DNA from: SAR324 cluster bacterium
GTDB taxonomy: Bacteria > SAR324 > JACQKK01
Length of the DNA: 19,596 nucleotides
Reading direction: 5' to 3'
NCBI GenBank assembly: GCA_027296185.1
Contig: JAPUJL010000266.1
Coordinates: forward strand, 1-19,596
Position numbers and translations under genes: made by a program. Below, one piece after another: positions 9,807 to 17,080 of the stretch (position 1 is its first letter; the number at the start of each line of letters is the position of its first letter). Below the pieces are notes generated by a model. That model searched no databases, was not told the origin of the DNA, and saw only the letters and a program-made list of their open reading frames with translations.

Positions 9807-10010
9807 ATGAAGAGCACCGAAATGCGCGCCCTGGGAGTGGAAGAACTACTCTCCCGCGTCGGCGAATGGGAAGAGCAGGTGTTCCGCTACCGCTGCGAGC
9901 AGAAGACCGGACAATTGGAGAACACCAATCTGATTCGCAGCACGCGGCAAGACATTGCCCGGGCCAAGACAATTATGCGCGAGAAGGAGCATGCCGGAAG
10001 CCAGCCCTAA
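9807..10010 (+). CDS. rpmC: 50S ribosomal protein L29
   Basis: L29 is a small helical protein near the tunnel exit, next to L23, that helps in trigger factor and SRP docking. The 67-residue product reads as two helices. It begins [21 protein letters not shown] and contains the conserved [11 protein letters not shown] followed by [13 protein letters not shown]. It is rather divergent in the first helix ([10 protein letters not shown]). The rpsQ start lies inside its 3' end, a 20-bp overlap in another frame, so the two are probably translationally coupled. Confidence 0.95.
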   Translation: MKSTEMRALGVEELLSRVGEWEEQVFRYRCEQKTGQLENTNLIRSTRQDIARAKTIMREKEHAGSQP

Positions 10011-10275
10011 GGCCGCCACGCCCAGGTCCCAGCGCAAGGTGCGCAAGGGCGTGGTGGTGAGCAACGGAATGGACCAGTCGATCGTCGTGCGCATCGAGCG
10101 CACGGTGATGCACCCTCTCTATAAAAAGGTGATCCGCCGGGCGAAGAAGTTCATGGCCCACGACGCGGAGAACGCCTGCAACGTGGGCGACGTGGTGCGG
10201 ATCATGGAATGCCGCCCCTTGAGCCGGCGCAAACGGTGGCGGCTGATAGAGATCGTTTCCCGCGCCGCAACGTAG
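9991..10275 (+). CDS. rpsQ: 30S ribosomal protein S17
   Basis: S17 is an OB-fold protein that binds 16S rRNA early in 30S assembly. The 94-residue product contains the conserved [20 protein letters not shown] and [19 protein letters not shown], followed by [19 protein letters not shown]. The ATG at 9991 is preferred. It has GGAG immediately upstream and overlaps rpmC; the spacing is tight (one base), so reinitiation from rpmC is likely. An earlier in-frame ATG at 9955 has no family support. The TAG stop lies in the loop of a hairpin. Confidence 0.94.
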   Translation: MPEASPKAATPRSQRKVRKGVVVSNGMDQSIVVRIERTVMHPLYKKVIRRAKKFMAHDAENACNVGDVVRIMECRPLSRRKRWRLIEIVSRAAT

Positions 10276-10281
10276 GCGGCG
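10263..10281 (+). promoter_or_regulatory. Hairpin enclosing the rpsQ stop codon
   Basis: CGCCGC (10263-10268) and GCGGCG (10276-10281) pair perfectly around a 7-nt loop, AACGTAG, whose last three bases are the rpsQ stop codon. There is no U-run. It marks the S10-spc junction and is similar in placement to the rplW stop hairpin. In such GC-rich DNA a 6-bp stem can be chance. Confidence 0.4.
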
Positions 10282-10332
10282 GAGTGGATCGCTGAAACAA
10301 GCCGCACCGGAGGTGGCGCGGCGCTGAACCCG

Positions 10333-10353
10333 GAGCCCGCAAAAATTGGGCTC
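10333..10353 (+). promoter_or_regulatory. Hairpin upstream of rplN at the S10-spc boundary
   Basis: GAGCCC (10333-10338) and GGGCTC (10348-10353) form a 6-bp stem with the A-rich 9-nt loop GCAAAAATT, 23 bp before the rplN start. The 101-bp rpsQ-rplN gap is long for this operon and is where the spc promoter or leader is usually placed. No U-run follows the stem. Confidence 0.4.
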
Positions 10354-10376
10354 GCCCGAATCGAGGATGCAACCCC

Positions 10377-10745
10377 ATGATCCAGATGCAAACCATGCTT
10401 CGCGTCGCGGACAATACCGGCGCCAAGAAGCTGATGTGCATCAAGGTGCTCGGGGGCTCCAAGCGGCGCTATGCCTCCATCGGGGATGTGGTCGTGGCGT
10501 CGGTAAAGGAGGCGATCCCCAACAGCCGCATCCGCACCGGCGAGATCGTGCGGGCGGTGATCGTGCGCACCTCCAAGGAAATCGGGCGGCCGGACGGCAC
10601 GTACATCAAGTTCGACGAGAACGCCGCGGTATTGATCGACTCCCGCAAGGAGCCGATCGGCACGCGCATCTTCGGGCCCGTGGCCCGTGAGCTGCGCGCC
10701 CGGCAATACATCAAGATCGTTTCCCTGGCTCCCGAGGTGCTCTAA
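10377..10745 (+). CDS. rplN: 50S ribosomal protein L14
   Basis: L14 lies at the subunit interface and forms intersubunit bridges with 16S rRNA; it is also the binding site of the silencing factor RsfS. The 122-residue product matches family length. It starts [19 protein letters not shown], has the core [20 protein letters not shown] and ends with [20 protein letters not shown]. The ATG at 10377 fits the family; the GAGG upstream is a modest ribosome site. It begins the spc group, 101 bp after rpsQ, and is followed by an unusually long 136-bp gap before rplX. Confidence 0.97.
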   Translation: MIQMQTMLRVADNTGAKKLMCIKVLGGSKRRYASIGDVVVASVKEAIPNSRIRTGEIVRAVIVRTSKEIGRPDGTYIKFDENAAVLIDSRKEPIGTRIFGPVARELRARQYIKIVSLAPEVL

Positions 10746-10776
10746 GCGCCCGACCGAAGAGCGGCCGGAGGAACCC

Positions 10777-10862
10777 GGCCCGGAGCAGGGACGGAAGAAT
10801 GAGTAGAAAAGTGGCACAGGCAACGATTCAGAGACCCGGCCAAGGCCAGGCCCGGAGCAGGG
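10777..10862 (+). repeat. 14-bp direct repeat in the rplN-rplX gap
   Basis: The sequence GGCCCGGAGCAGGG occurs at 10777-10790 and again at 10849-10862, 72 bp apart start to start, both within the 136-bp gap upstream of rplX. The repeat is exact over 14 bases. It could reflect a duplication during spread of this longer-than-usual gap or a paired protein-binding site; nothing further identifies it. Confidence 0.6.
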
Positions 10863-10885
10863 CAGAGACGGTGCGACCCCAATGA
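10799..10885 (+). CDS. Possible 28-residue leader ORF overlapping the rplX start
   Basis: An ATG at 10799 opens a 28-codon frame whose TGA shares ATGA with the rplX start (10882-10885), the classic reinitiation arrangement. The predicted peptide starts MSRKVAQATIQRPGQG and is basic, with no recognised similarity. A moderate purine site, AGGGA at 10787-10791, lies 7 nt upstream. rplX itself has only a weak ribosome site, so coupling through this ORF would make sense. The codons near its start (AGT, AGA, AAA) are unlike those of neighbouring genes, so it may be a chance frame. Confidence 0.25.
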   Translation: MSRKVAQATIQRPGQGQARSRAETVRPQ

Positions 10886-11226
10886 AGGCAGCCGCGAAGA
10901 CGAACCCGCCCAAGTTCCGCATCAAGAAGGACGACCAGGTGCAGGTGATTGCGGGCAAGGCCAAGGGCGAAATGGGCCCCGTGCTGCGGGTCGACGCCGA
11001 GCGCCGCCGGGTCTACGTGAAGGGCTTGAACCTTCAGCAACGCCACACCAAGCCGCGCCGGGCGGGAGAGAAAGGCGGGATCATCCCCATGGAAGGGCCG
11101 CTGCACATTTCCAATGTCCTGCTCTACTGCTCCAACTGCAAGCGGGGTGTTCGCACCCGCCTGAAGGTGGTGCAAAAGCGGGTCAAGAACCGCATTTGCG
11201 TCAAGTGCGGCGAAACCATCAGTTAA
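10882..11226 (+). CDS. rplX: 50S ribosomal protein L24 (four-cysteine form)
   Basis: L24 initiates 50S assembly by binding the 5' end of 23S rRNA. The 114-residue product has the KOW motif region [20 protein letters not shown], then [17 protein letters not shown] and [13 protein letters not shown]. Two CxxC pairs (Cys83/86 and Cys106/109) form the zinc-ribbon-like C-terminus seen in many bacteria but absent in E. coli. The N-terminus is a few residues longer than usual ([16 protein letters not shown]). The start codon overlaps the stop of a possible 28-codon leader ORF. rplE follows after 10 bp. Confidence 0.96.
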   Translation: MKAAAKTNPPKFRIKKDDQVQVIAGKAKGEMGPVLRVDAERRRVYVKGLNLQQRHTKPRRAGEKGGIIPMEGPLHISNVLLYCSNCKRGVRTRLKVVQKRVKNRICVKCGETIS

Positions 11227-11236
11227 GCGCGGAACC

Positions 11237-11779
11237 ATGTCCAGGCTTCAGGAAAAATACAAAAACGAGATCGTGTCCACGCTCTTGAAGGAGTTCGCCT
11301 ACAAGAGCGTGATGCAGGTGCCCCACCTGGACAAGATCACGGTCAACGTGGGTGTGGGCGAGGCGGTGGCCAATCCCAAGGCGCTGGAGGCCGTCGTGAT
11401 GGAAATCACGAAGGTCACCGGGCAAAAGCCGGTCATCACCAAGGCCAAGAAGTCGATTGCCGCCTTCAAGCTGCGCACCGGCATGGAGATCGGCGTCATG
11501 ACCACCTTGCGCGGCGCGCACATGTGGAACTTCCTGGACCGCCTGATTTCCGTTGCCCTGCCCCGGGTGCGGGACTTCCGCGGGTTGCCGCGGCGCGGGT
11601 TCGACGGCCACGGCAATTATTCCCTGGGGGTGCGGGAGCAGATCATCTTCCCGGAGATCAGCTTCGACGATATCGACAAAATCCGGGGCATGAACATCAC
11701 CATGACCACCAGCGCCAAAAACGACGAGGAAGCACTGCGGATGTTGGAGTTGGTCGGCGTGCCGTTCCGCCGGAACTGA
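11237..11779 (+). CDS. rplE: 50S ribosomal protein L5
   Basis: L5 binds 5S rRNA with L18 and forms the central protuberance; it contacts S13 across the interface and the P-site tRNA. The product is 180 residues, the usual length. Family segments are [52 protein letters not shown] and [19 protein letters not shown], with the terminal [19 protein letters not shown]. It starts 10 bp after rplX with a CGGAA site. Confidence 0.97.
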   Translation: MSRLQEKYKNEIVSTLLKEFAYKSVMQVPHLDKITVNVGVGEAVANPKALEAVVMEITKVTGQKPVITKAKKSIAAFKLRTGMEIGVMTTLRGAHMWNFLDRLISVALPRVRDFRGLPRRGFDGHGNYSLGVREQIIFPEISFDDIDKIRGMNITMTTSAKNDEEALRMLELVGVPFRRN

Positions 11780-11804
11780 CCCGGCGCGCCACGAGCGAGG
11801 AACC

Positions 11805-11990
11805 ATGGCCAAGAAAAGCATGATCGCCAAAGCCAAGCGCCGAGCGAAGTTCAAGGTGCAGGCTTACAACCGCTGCCGCTTCTGCGGGCGGCCCCGCAGT
11901 TACATCCGCAAGTTCGCCATGTGCCGCATCTGCTTCCGGATGCGGGCGCTGATGGGAGAACTGCCCGGCGTTACCAAGGCCAGTTGGTGA
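11805..11990 (+). CDS. rpsN: 30S ribosomal protein S14, zinc-binding type Z
   Basis: S14 completes the 30S head near S3, S10 and S19. This 61-residue short form has two CxxC pairs, Cys24/Cys27 and Cys40/Cys43 (NRCRFCGRP and MCRICFR), the zinc-binding type Z, as opposed to the roughly 100-residue cysteine-free form of E. coli. The start [12 protein letters not shown] and the end LPGVTKASW agree with the family. A GAGGAA site precedes the ATG. It lies between rplE and rpsH in standard spc order. Confidence 0.97.
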   Translation: MAKKSMIAKAKRRAKFKVQAYNRCRFCGRPRSYIRKFAMCRICFRMRALMGELPGVTKASW

Positions 11991-12035
11991 CCGGGGCCCG
12001 TTAATGATCCGAGACCGGAGGAGGAACGCCGACCG

Positions 12036-12437
12036 ATGTCCATGAGCGATCCCGTCGCTGACCTGCTGACGCGCATCCGCAACGCGACGATGCGGAAACA
12101 CCCGCACACCGAGTGCCCGGCCAGCCTGCTCAAGGCCGAGGTGGTGCGGGTGCTGAAGAGCGAGGGGTTCATCCTGGACTGGAACGCCGGGGCCGATGCG
12201 GCGGGCAAGCCGGCGCTGACCATCGAGTTGAAGTACGACGATCAGGGCAGCAGCACCATCCGCGGAATCAAGCGGATCAGCCGCCCCGGGCTGCGGAGGT
12301 ACACCGGTTACCGGGAGTTGACGACGGTGCTCAACGGGCAAGGGATCGCCATCGTGTCCACCTCGAGCGGGTTGCTGACCGATCGCGAATGCCGCGAACG
12401 AAAGGTGGGCGGCGAGGTGCTCTGTCATGTGTGGTAG
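12036..12437 (+). CDS. rpsH: 30S ribosomal protein S8
   Basis: S8 binds the central domain of 16S rRNA and, in E. coli, represses the spc operon. The product is 133 residues. The N-terminal SDPVADLLTRIRNA, the middle IRGIKRISRPGLRRY and the C-terminal SSGLLTDRECRERKVGGEV are diagnostic. Two in-frame ATGs lie six bases apart (12036 and 12042). The first is chosen because GGAGGAGG at 12017-12024 is already 11 nt upstream of it; a start at 12042 would only widen the spacing. It may still be the true start, since many homologues begin MSDPV. Confidence 0.96.
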   Translation: MSMSDPVADLLTRIRNATMRKHPHTECPASLLKAEVVRVLKSEGFILDWNAGADAAGKPALTIELKYDDQGSSTIRGIKRISRPGLRRYTGYRELTTVLNGQGIAIVSTSSGLLTDRECRERKVGGEVLCHVW

Positions 12438-12477
12438 CGCCGTGAACTTTCAAGAGCGGCGGGGAAGCTAGGCCGTC

Positions 12478-13020
12478 ATGTCGAGAATCGGAAAACGGCC
12501 CATCGAAGTGCCCGGCAACGTGAAGGTCGAGTTCAAGGAGCGCAGCCTGAGCTGCTCGGGTCCCAAGGGCGAGCTGCGGTTCGACTTGCATGAACTGGTG
12601 GATCTGGAGATCGCCGACGGCATCATCCGGGTGCAGGCGGACTTTCTCAACAACGCCCGGGCCAAGGCGATGATGGGGACCACCCAGGCGGTCATCCAGA
12701 ATATGATCACGGGCGTCTCCGAGGGGTTCACGCGCCGGCTTCAACTGAACGGCGTGGGCTACCGGGCGGCGGCCTCCGGCGACGGGCTGGAGCTCAGCCT
12801 TGGATTTTCCAAACCGGTGCAGTTTCCTCTGCCCAAGGGCGTGGCGGCGGAAGTGGAGAACAACACGGTGATCACCCTGAACAGTCACGACAAGGTCTTG
12901 CTCGGTCAAACCTGCGCGCGAATCCGGGCTTTGCGACCGCCGGAGCCCTACCAGGGCAAAGGCGTGCGCTACGAGGGCGAGCGGGTGCGCCGCAAGGCCG
13001 GCAAAGGCGGGAAGAAATAA
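12478..13020 (+). CDS. rplF: 50S ribosomal protein L6
   Basis: L6 binds 23S rRNA near the sarcin-ricin loop and the factor-binding site. The 180-residue product is of standard length, with the start MSRIGKRPIEVPGNVKVEF, the middle NMITGVSEGFTRRLQLNGVG and the C-terminal ALRPPEPYQGKGVRYEGE, which is the strongest signature of the family. The ATG at 12478 is preceded by a loose purine run. rplR begins three bases after its stop, suggesting coupling. Confidence 0.97.
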   Translation: MSRIGKRPIEVPGNVKVEFKERSLSCSGPKGELRFDLHELVDLEIADGIIRVQADFLNNARAKAMMGTTQAVIQNMITGVSEGFTRRLQLNGVGYRAAASGDGLELSLGFSKPVQFPLPKGVAAEVENNTVITLNSHDKVLLGQTCARIRALRPPEPYQGKGVRYEGERVRRKAGKGGKK

Positions 13021-13023
13021 GCC

Positions 13024-13395
13024 ATGACTGCCGTAAAATCCCGTTCGGCGCGGCGGCAAATGCGCCATGCGCGCTTGCGCAAACGGTTCTCGGGCAGCGC
13101 GGAGCGCCCGCGGCTGGCGGTGTTCCGTTCGGCGCGGCACATGTACGCTCAGGCCATCGACGACGAGACAGGCCGCACCCTGGCCTCCGCCTCGACGCAG
13201 GACAAGGAAATCAAGTCCACGCTGAAATCCTTCGCGGGCAACCGGGATTCGGCGGGCAAAGTGGGCAAGGCCATCGCCGAACGGCTGGCGACACTGGGCG
13301 TGAAGCAGGTGGTGTTCGACCGCGGGGGCAACCGCTATCTGGGCCGCATCAAGGCCCTGGCCGATGCCGCCCGCGAAGGCGGACTGACGTTTTAG
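13024..13395 (+). CDS. rplR: 50S ribosomal protein L18
   Basis: L18 binds 5S rRNA and links it to 23S rRNA in the central protuberance. The 123-residue product contains [40 protein letters not shown] and the C-terminal [20 protein letters not shown], all family hallmarks. The ATG is three bases after the rplF stop; the rplF terminus supplies a purine-rich stretch that can serve as ribosome site. rpsE follows after a 57-bp gap. Confidence 0.97.
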   Translation: MTAVKSRSARRQMRHARLRKRFSGSAERPRLAVFRSARHMYAQAIDDETGRTLASASTQDKEIKSTLKSFAGNRDSAGKVGKAIAERLATLGVKQVVFDRGGNRYLGRIKALADAAREGGLTF

Positions 13396-13452
13396 GCGGC
13401 ACGGCCACGGGCGAACGGGTTGGACTGGATCGATATCATTTGAGGAGAACGC

Positions 13453-13965
13453 TTGAGCGAGCGTGTCGGAGAGCGGACGGAGCTGATCGAAAAGGTCATC
13501 AAGGTCAACCGGGTGGCCAAGGTCGTCAAGGGCGGCCGGCGCTTCAGCTTCAACGCGCTGGTGGTCGTCGGCGACGGCAAGGGCCGCGTGGGTTACGGCC
13601 TGGGCAAGGCCAACGAAGTCACTGAGGCGGTGCGCAAGGGCATCGACCGCGCCACCAAGAACATGAAACCCGTCGTGATCGAGGGCCGGACCATTCCCTA
13701 CGGTGTCGTGGGCCGGTTCGGGGCCAGCCGGCTCGTGATGAAACCCGGCGAGGAGGGCAGGGGCGTCGTCGCCGCGGGGCCGGTACGCGCCGTGTTCGAG
13801 TGCGCGGGCGTGCACGATATCAGCGCCAAGCGGCTGGGCTCCTCCAATCCTCACAATCTGATCAAGGCCGCGCTGGACGGGTTGTACCAGCTCAAGACGT
13901 TCGAGGAAGTGGCGCTGGGGCGCGGAATCCCCGTTGAGCGCCTGCGGGCGGCCCAAGGCGCCTAG
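13453..13965 (+). CDS. rpsE: 30S ribosomal protein S5
   Basis: S5 lies at the mRNA entry channel and helps set translational fidelity. The 170-residue product has the S5 double-stranded-RNA-binding fold: [20 protein letters not shown] with the glycine-rich [17 protein letters not shown]. The C-terminal domain contains [19 protein letters not shown] and [17 protein letters not shown]. The start is a TTG at 13453; GAGGAGAA lies a few bases upstream and the frame upstream has no better start. rpmD begins 8 bp after its stop. Confidence 0.96.
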   Translation: MSERVGERTELIEKVIKVNRVAKVVKGGRRFSFNALVVVGDGKGRVGYGLGKANEVTEAVRKGIDRATKNMKPVVIEGRTIPYGVVGRFGASRLVMKPGEEGRGVVAAGPVRAVFECAGVHDISAKRLGSSNPHNLIKAALDGLYQLKTFEEVALGRGIPVERLRAAQGA

Positions 13966-13973
13966 GTTCGGTC

Positions 13974-14180
13974 ATGGCCAAGAAGAAGCTCAAAGTCACC
14001 CTGGTGAAAAGCCTCATCGGCCGACTGCCCAGACAGCGGGAGTGCCTGCGCGGATTGGGTCTGAAGCGCATCAACGCCGAGCGGGAATTGCCCGACACAC
14101 CCGAGGTGCGCGGCATGATCTTCAAGGTGCAGCACCTCGTTACGGTCGATCCGCCCACACCGCCGAAATCCAAGGGGTAA
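13974..14180 (+). CDS. rpmD: 50S ribosomal protein L30
   Basis: L30 is a small 23S rRNA-binding protein. The 68-residue product is slightly longer than the typical 58-62 residues because of a C-terminal tail ([11 protein letters not shown]). The core [20 protein letters not shown] and [20 protein letters not shown] identifies it. It sits between rpsE and rplO, separated by 8 and 6 bp. Some bacterial lineages lack L30; it is present here. Confidence 0.96.
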   Translation: MAKKKLKVTLVKSLIGRLPRQRECLRGLGLKRINAERELPDTPEVRGMIFKVQHLVTVDPPTPPKSKG

Positions 14181-14186
14181 CGCGCC

Positions 14187-14636
14187 ATGTATCTGCACAG
14201 TCTGGAAACGCCGCCCGGCGCGCTTAAAAAACGCAAACGCAAAGGCCGCGGCCCGGGCAGCAACCTGGGCAAAACGGCCGGCCGCGGCCAGAAGGGCCAA
14301 CGGGCGCGGGGCACCGTGGCGCGCGGGTTCGAGGGTGGCCAGACCCCCCTGCGGCGGCGGCTGCCCCGGCGGGGCTTCAAGAATCCGTTCAAGGAGGTCT
14401 TCGCGATCGTGAACCTGGGCGGCCTGGCCCGGAGCGCGGCCCTGGCGGAACTCAACGAGATCGACCCGCAGGTGCTGGTCGAGCGGCGGGTAGTGCGCAG
14501 GTCCGGGCTGAAAATCAAGGTGCTCGGCGAGGGCGAGATCGGCCGCGCCGTGACCGTGAAGGCCCACAAGTTCAGCAAGTCCGCCGTGGAAAAAATCGAG
14601 GCCGCCGGCGGCCAGGCCATCGTCATCGAAGGCTAG
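14187..14636 (+). CDS. rplO: 50S ribosomal protein L15
   Basis: L15 is a late-assembly 50S protein with a long basic N-terminal extension. The product is 149 residues. It shows the glycine-rich GRGPGSNLGKTAGRGQKGQR, FEGGQTPLRRRLPRRGF and the C-terminal fold with LKIKVLGEGEIGRAVTVKAH and SAVEKIEAAGG. AAGGGG lies before the ATG, inside the end of rpmD. secY follows after 6 bp. Confidence 0.97.
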   Translation: MYLHSLETPPGALKKRKRKGRGPGSNLGKTAGRGQKGQRARGTVARGFEGGQTPLRRRLPRRGFKNPFKEVFAIVNLGGLARSAALAELNEIDPQVLVERRVVRRSGLKIKVLGEGEIGRAVTVKAHKFSKSAVEKIEAAGGQAIVIEG

Positions 14637-14642
14637 GGAGCG

Positions 14643-15971
14643 ATGCTCAGCACATTCCAGAACGCCTTCAAGATCGAGGAGCTGCGGAACCGCATCATCT
14701 TCACGCTGTTGATGCTGATCGTGTTCCGCATCGGGGCGCACATCCCCACGCCCGGAATCGACAGCCAGGCGCTCTCGGCGTTTTTCGCCGCCCAGGCGGG
14801 GACGATCCTCTCGTTCTTCGACATGTTCTCCGGTGGCGCCCTGCAGCGGCTGACGGTCTTCGCCCTGGGCATCATGCCTTACATCAGCGCGTCGATCATC
14901 ATCCAGCTGCTGACGGTGGTCTTCCCCTACCTCGAGCGGCTGAGCCGCGAGGGCGAGGCGGGGCGGAAGAAGATCACCATGTACACCCGTTACGGCACCA
15001 TCGGCCTGAGCGTGATCCAGGGCTTCGGCATCGCCGTGGGGCTGCAGACCATGTCCGCTCCGGACGGCGCGCCACTGGTGTTGGCGACCGTGAATCCGTG
15101 GGGCTTCCGGCTGTTGACGATGATCACCCTCACCGCGGGGACGGCCTTCCTGATGTGGGTGGGCGAGCAGATCAGCGAGCGGGGCATCGGCAACGGCATC
15201 TCGCTGATCATCTTCGCCGGCATCGTCACGGACATCCCCTCCGCCTCGATCAACTCGGTGCGGCTGGTGCAGGCGGGACAACTGAGCCTGCTCGCGGTGG
15301 CGGCGGTGGCGGTCATCATGGTTACCGTGATCTTCTTGGTCATTTTCATGGAGACCTCGAACCGCAAGATCCCGGTCCAGTACGCCAAGCGCACCCAAGG
15401 CAACCGCGTCTATGGCGGGCAAAGCTCACACCTGCCGTTAAAGATCAATTCCGCGGGGGTGATCCCGCCGATCTTCGCCTCGTCGATTCTCGCCTTTCCG
15501 GCGACCATCGCGGGCTTCATCAATCTTCCTTTCTTTCAGTGGATCGCCCAGCACCTCGCACCCACGCAATTTCTGTACAACACGGTTTACGTGATGCTGA
15601 TCTTCTTCTTCTGCTTCTTCTACACGGCGATCCAGTTCAATCCGATCAAGATCGCCGACGAGATGAAGAAGTTCGGCGGGTACATTCCGGGCATCCGCCC
15701 GGGCAAGAAAACGGCGGAATACATCAACCAGGTGTTGACCCGGATCACCTTCGGTGGAGCGATCTATCTGTCCGCCGTGTGTGTGCTGCCGGCGATAATG
15801 TACGGGTACCTGAACATACCCTTCCAGTTCGGCGGCACGGCGCTGCTGATCGTGGTGGGCGTCGGCCTGGACACCGTGCGGCAGATCGAGGCGTTTCTGC
15901 TCAACCGCAACTACGACGGGTTCATGCGAAAGAGCAAGCGGCGCACCGGAGCCCGCACCCTGAGGCTATGA
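14643..15971 (+). CDS. secY: Protein translocase channel subunit SecY
   Basis: SecY is the inner-membrane pore of the Sec translocon; SecE and SecG would be encoded elsewhere. The 442-residue product shows the ten-helix SecY pattern. The start MLSTFQNAFKIEELRNRI leads into helix 1, followed by the periplasmic IPTPGID, the plug region SFFDMFSGGALQRLTVFALG and helix 3 IMPYISASIIIQLL. The large cytoplasmic loop carries YAKRTQGNRVYGGQSSHLPL, and the second KKFGGYIPGIRPGKKT. GGGAG lies two bases before the ATG, a tight spacing. Its stop overlaps the adk start as ATGA. Confidence 0.98.
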   Translation: MLSTFQNAFKIEELRNRIIFTLLMLIVFRIGAHIPTPGIDSQALSAFFAAQAGTILSFFDMFSGGALQRLTVFALGIMPYISASIIIQLLTVVFPYLERLSREGEAGRKKITMYTRYGTIGLSVIQGFGIAVGLQTMSAPDGAPLVLATVNPWGFRLLTMITLTAGTAFLMWVGEQISERGIGNGISLIIFAGIVTDIPSASINSVRLVQAGQLSLLAVAAVAVIMVTVIFLVIFMETSNRKIPVQYAKRTQGNRVYGGQSSHLPLKINSAGVIPPIFASSILAFPATIAGFINLPFFQWIAQHLAPTQFLYNTVYVMLIFFFCFFYTAIQFNPIKIADEMKKFGGYIPGIRPGKKTAEYINQVLTRITFGGAIYLSAVCVLPAIMYGYLNIPFQFGGTALLIVVGVGLDTVRQIEAFLLNRNYDGFMRKSKRRTGARTLRL

Positions 15972-16618
15972 GGGCGATTTTTCTGGGACCGCCCGGGGCC
16001 GGCAAAGGCACACAGGCGAAGCGTGCCCGGGACCTGTTTTCGATACCGCAACTGTCCACCGGGGATTTGCTGCGGCAGGCGGTGAAGGAGGAGAGCGAAC
16101 TCGGGCTGAAGGCCAAGGGGTACATGGAGGCGGGTCACCTGGTTCCGGACGAGATGGTGATCGCCCTGATCGTGGAGCGCATGCAGCAACCCGATTGCGC
16201 GGACGGATTCATCCTGGATGGCTTCCCCCGCACCGAGGCGCAGGCGGTAGCCCTGGAGCGGGAGTTGGAAGAGCGCGGAACGCCCATCGAGGCGGTGATT
16301 AACTTCCGGGTCGATCCGGAGCGGTTGGTCGAACGATTGGTGGGACGGCGCATCTGCCCCAACGGGCACGGCGAGTATCACGTGCGGTTTCATCCGCCCA
16401 GGGCCGAGGGGCGCTGCGATGTTTGCGGCGCGGAACTGGTCCACCGGCCGGACGATCACGAGGATCAGATCCGCACCCGCATGCGCGCCTATGACCAGGA
16501 CACCGCGCCGCTGATTGCCTTTTACGAATCGCGCGGGGTGCTGCACGACATCGGCGCCGACGGAGACATGGACGGAATCGCGCGGCGGGTGGAATCCGCG
16601 CTGAAAAGCGTCAGCTAG
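15968..16618 (+). CDS. adk: Adenylate kinase, long form with altered LID zinc site
   Basis: Adenylate kinase interconverts ATP + AMP and 2 ADP in the cytoplasm. The 216-residue product has the P-loop GPPGAGKG (7-14), the AMP-binding STGDLLR (30-36), the DGFPRT motif (84-89) and the LID domain of the long bacterial form. In zinc-binding homologues the LID carries C-x2-C and C-x2-C/D. Here the second pair is intact (Cys150/Cys153), but the first is Cys130 with Gly133 in place of Cys, followed by His134 (CPNGH), so a Cys/His/Cys/Cys site is possible. Translation is coupled to secY through ATGA. The map gene often found next is absent. Confidence 0.96.
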   Translation: MRAIFLGPPGAGKGTQAKRARDLFSIPQLSTGDLLRQAVKEESELGLKAKGYMEAGHLVPDEMVIALIVERMQQPDCADGFILDGFPRTEAQAVALERELEERGTPIEAVINFRVDPERLVERLVGRRICPNGHGEYHVRFHPPRAEGRCDVCGAELVHRPDDHEDQIRTRMRAYDQDTAPLIAFYESRGVLHDIGADGDMDGIARRVESALKSVS

Positions 16619-16635
16619 CCCAGTTGGGCCTGGCT

Positions 16636-16657
16636 CCGGCGACCGAAAGGCCGCCGG
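16636..16657 (+). promoter_or_regulatory. GAAA-tetraloop hairpin between adk and infA
   Basis: CCGGCG (16636-16641) pairs with CGCCGG (16652-16657), then after an A-C mismatch CC pairs with GG around a GAAA tetraloop (16645-16648). GNRA loops are common in stable structured RNA. A smaller GCCC-AGTT-GGGC stem-loop (16617-16628) lies directly upstream, starting at the adk stop. No U-run follows, and infA starts 29 nt downstream. Confidence 0.45.
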
Positions 16658-16686
16658 CAGAGCGTCAACGTATACAAGGAGAGCGG

Positions 16687-16905
16687 GTGGCAAAAGAGGC
16701 GAGCATCGAGGTCGAAGGCACCGTGGTGGAATCCCTGCCCAACGCGATGTTCCGCGTTGAGTTGACGAATGGTCACAAGATCCTGGCTCATATTTCGGGC
16801 AAGATGCGCATGCACTACATTCGAATTTTGCCCGGGGACAAGGTCAGCGTCGAAATGTCTCCCTACGATCTCACCCGGGGCCGAATTACCTACCGGGCCA
16901 AGTGA
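16687..16905 (+). CDS. infA: Translation initiation factor IF-1
   Basis: IF-1 is an S1/OB-fold protein that occupies the 30S A site during initiation. The 72-residue product is the normal length: [40 protein letters not shown] and the end [11 protein letters not shown]. The start is a GTG at 16687 with AAGGAG five bases upstream (16676-16681). An in-frame ATG at 16624 would add 21 residues without family similarity and would span the tetraloop hairpin. It lies between adk and rpmJ, a placement found in Gram-positive and deltaproteobacterial genomes. Confidence 0.97.
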   Translation: MAKEASIEVEGTVVESLPNAMFRVELTNGHKILAHISGKMRMHYIRILPGDKVSVEMSPYDLTRGRITYRAK

Positions 16906-16945
16906 GCCACCCCCGCCACCCCCAACGTCTATCCGGAGCCGTGAG

Positions 16946-17059
16946 ATGAAAGTCCGCTCTTCAGTGCGCAAGATTTGCGAAAAATGCAAGATCATCCGCC
17001 GCAAAGGCGTGGTGCGGGTAATTTGCGAAACGCCCAAGCACAAGCAACGGCAAGGCTAA
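16946..17059 (+). CDS. rpmJ: 50S ribosomal protein L36 (zinc-binding form)
   Basis: L36 is the smallest 50S protein and binds 23S rRNA through a zinc finger. The 37-residue product starts [20 protein letters not shown] and keeps all four zinc ligands, Cys11, Cys14, Cys27 and His32, so it is the zinc-containing C+ form. The ATG at 16946 follows a CCGGAG at 16933-16938. rpsM begins 21 bp downstream, as is usual. Confidence 0.97.
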   Translation: MKVRSSVRKICEKCKIIRRKGVVRVICETPKHKQRQG

Positions 17060-17080
17060 CCTCGAGCACGGAGCATCGTC

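Noticed and set aside
12331..13956. 541-codon minus-strand open frame opposite rplF, rplR and rpsE
   Set aside because: It is antisense to three unambiguous ribosomal-protein genes, has no recognisable domain and is biased to His/Arg/Ala/Leu, as shadow frames in GC-rich DNA are.
13962..15422. 486-codon minus-strand open frame opposite rpmD, rplO and secY
   Set aside because: A shadow of conserved genes, rich in His, Asp, Gln and Arg, with no motif.
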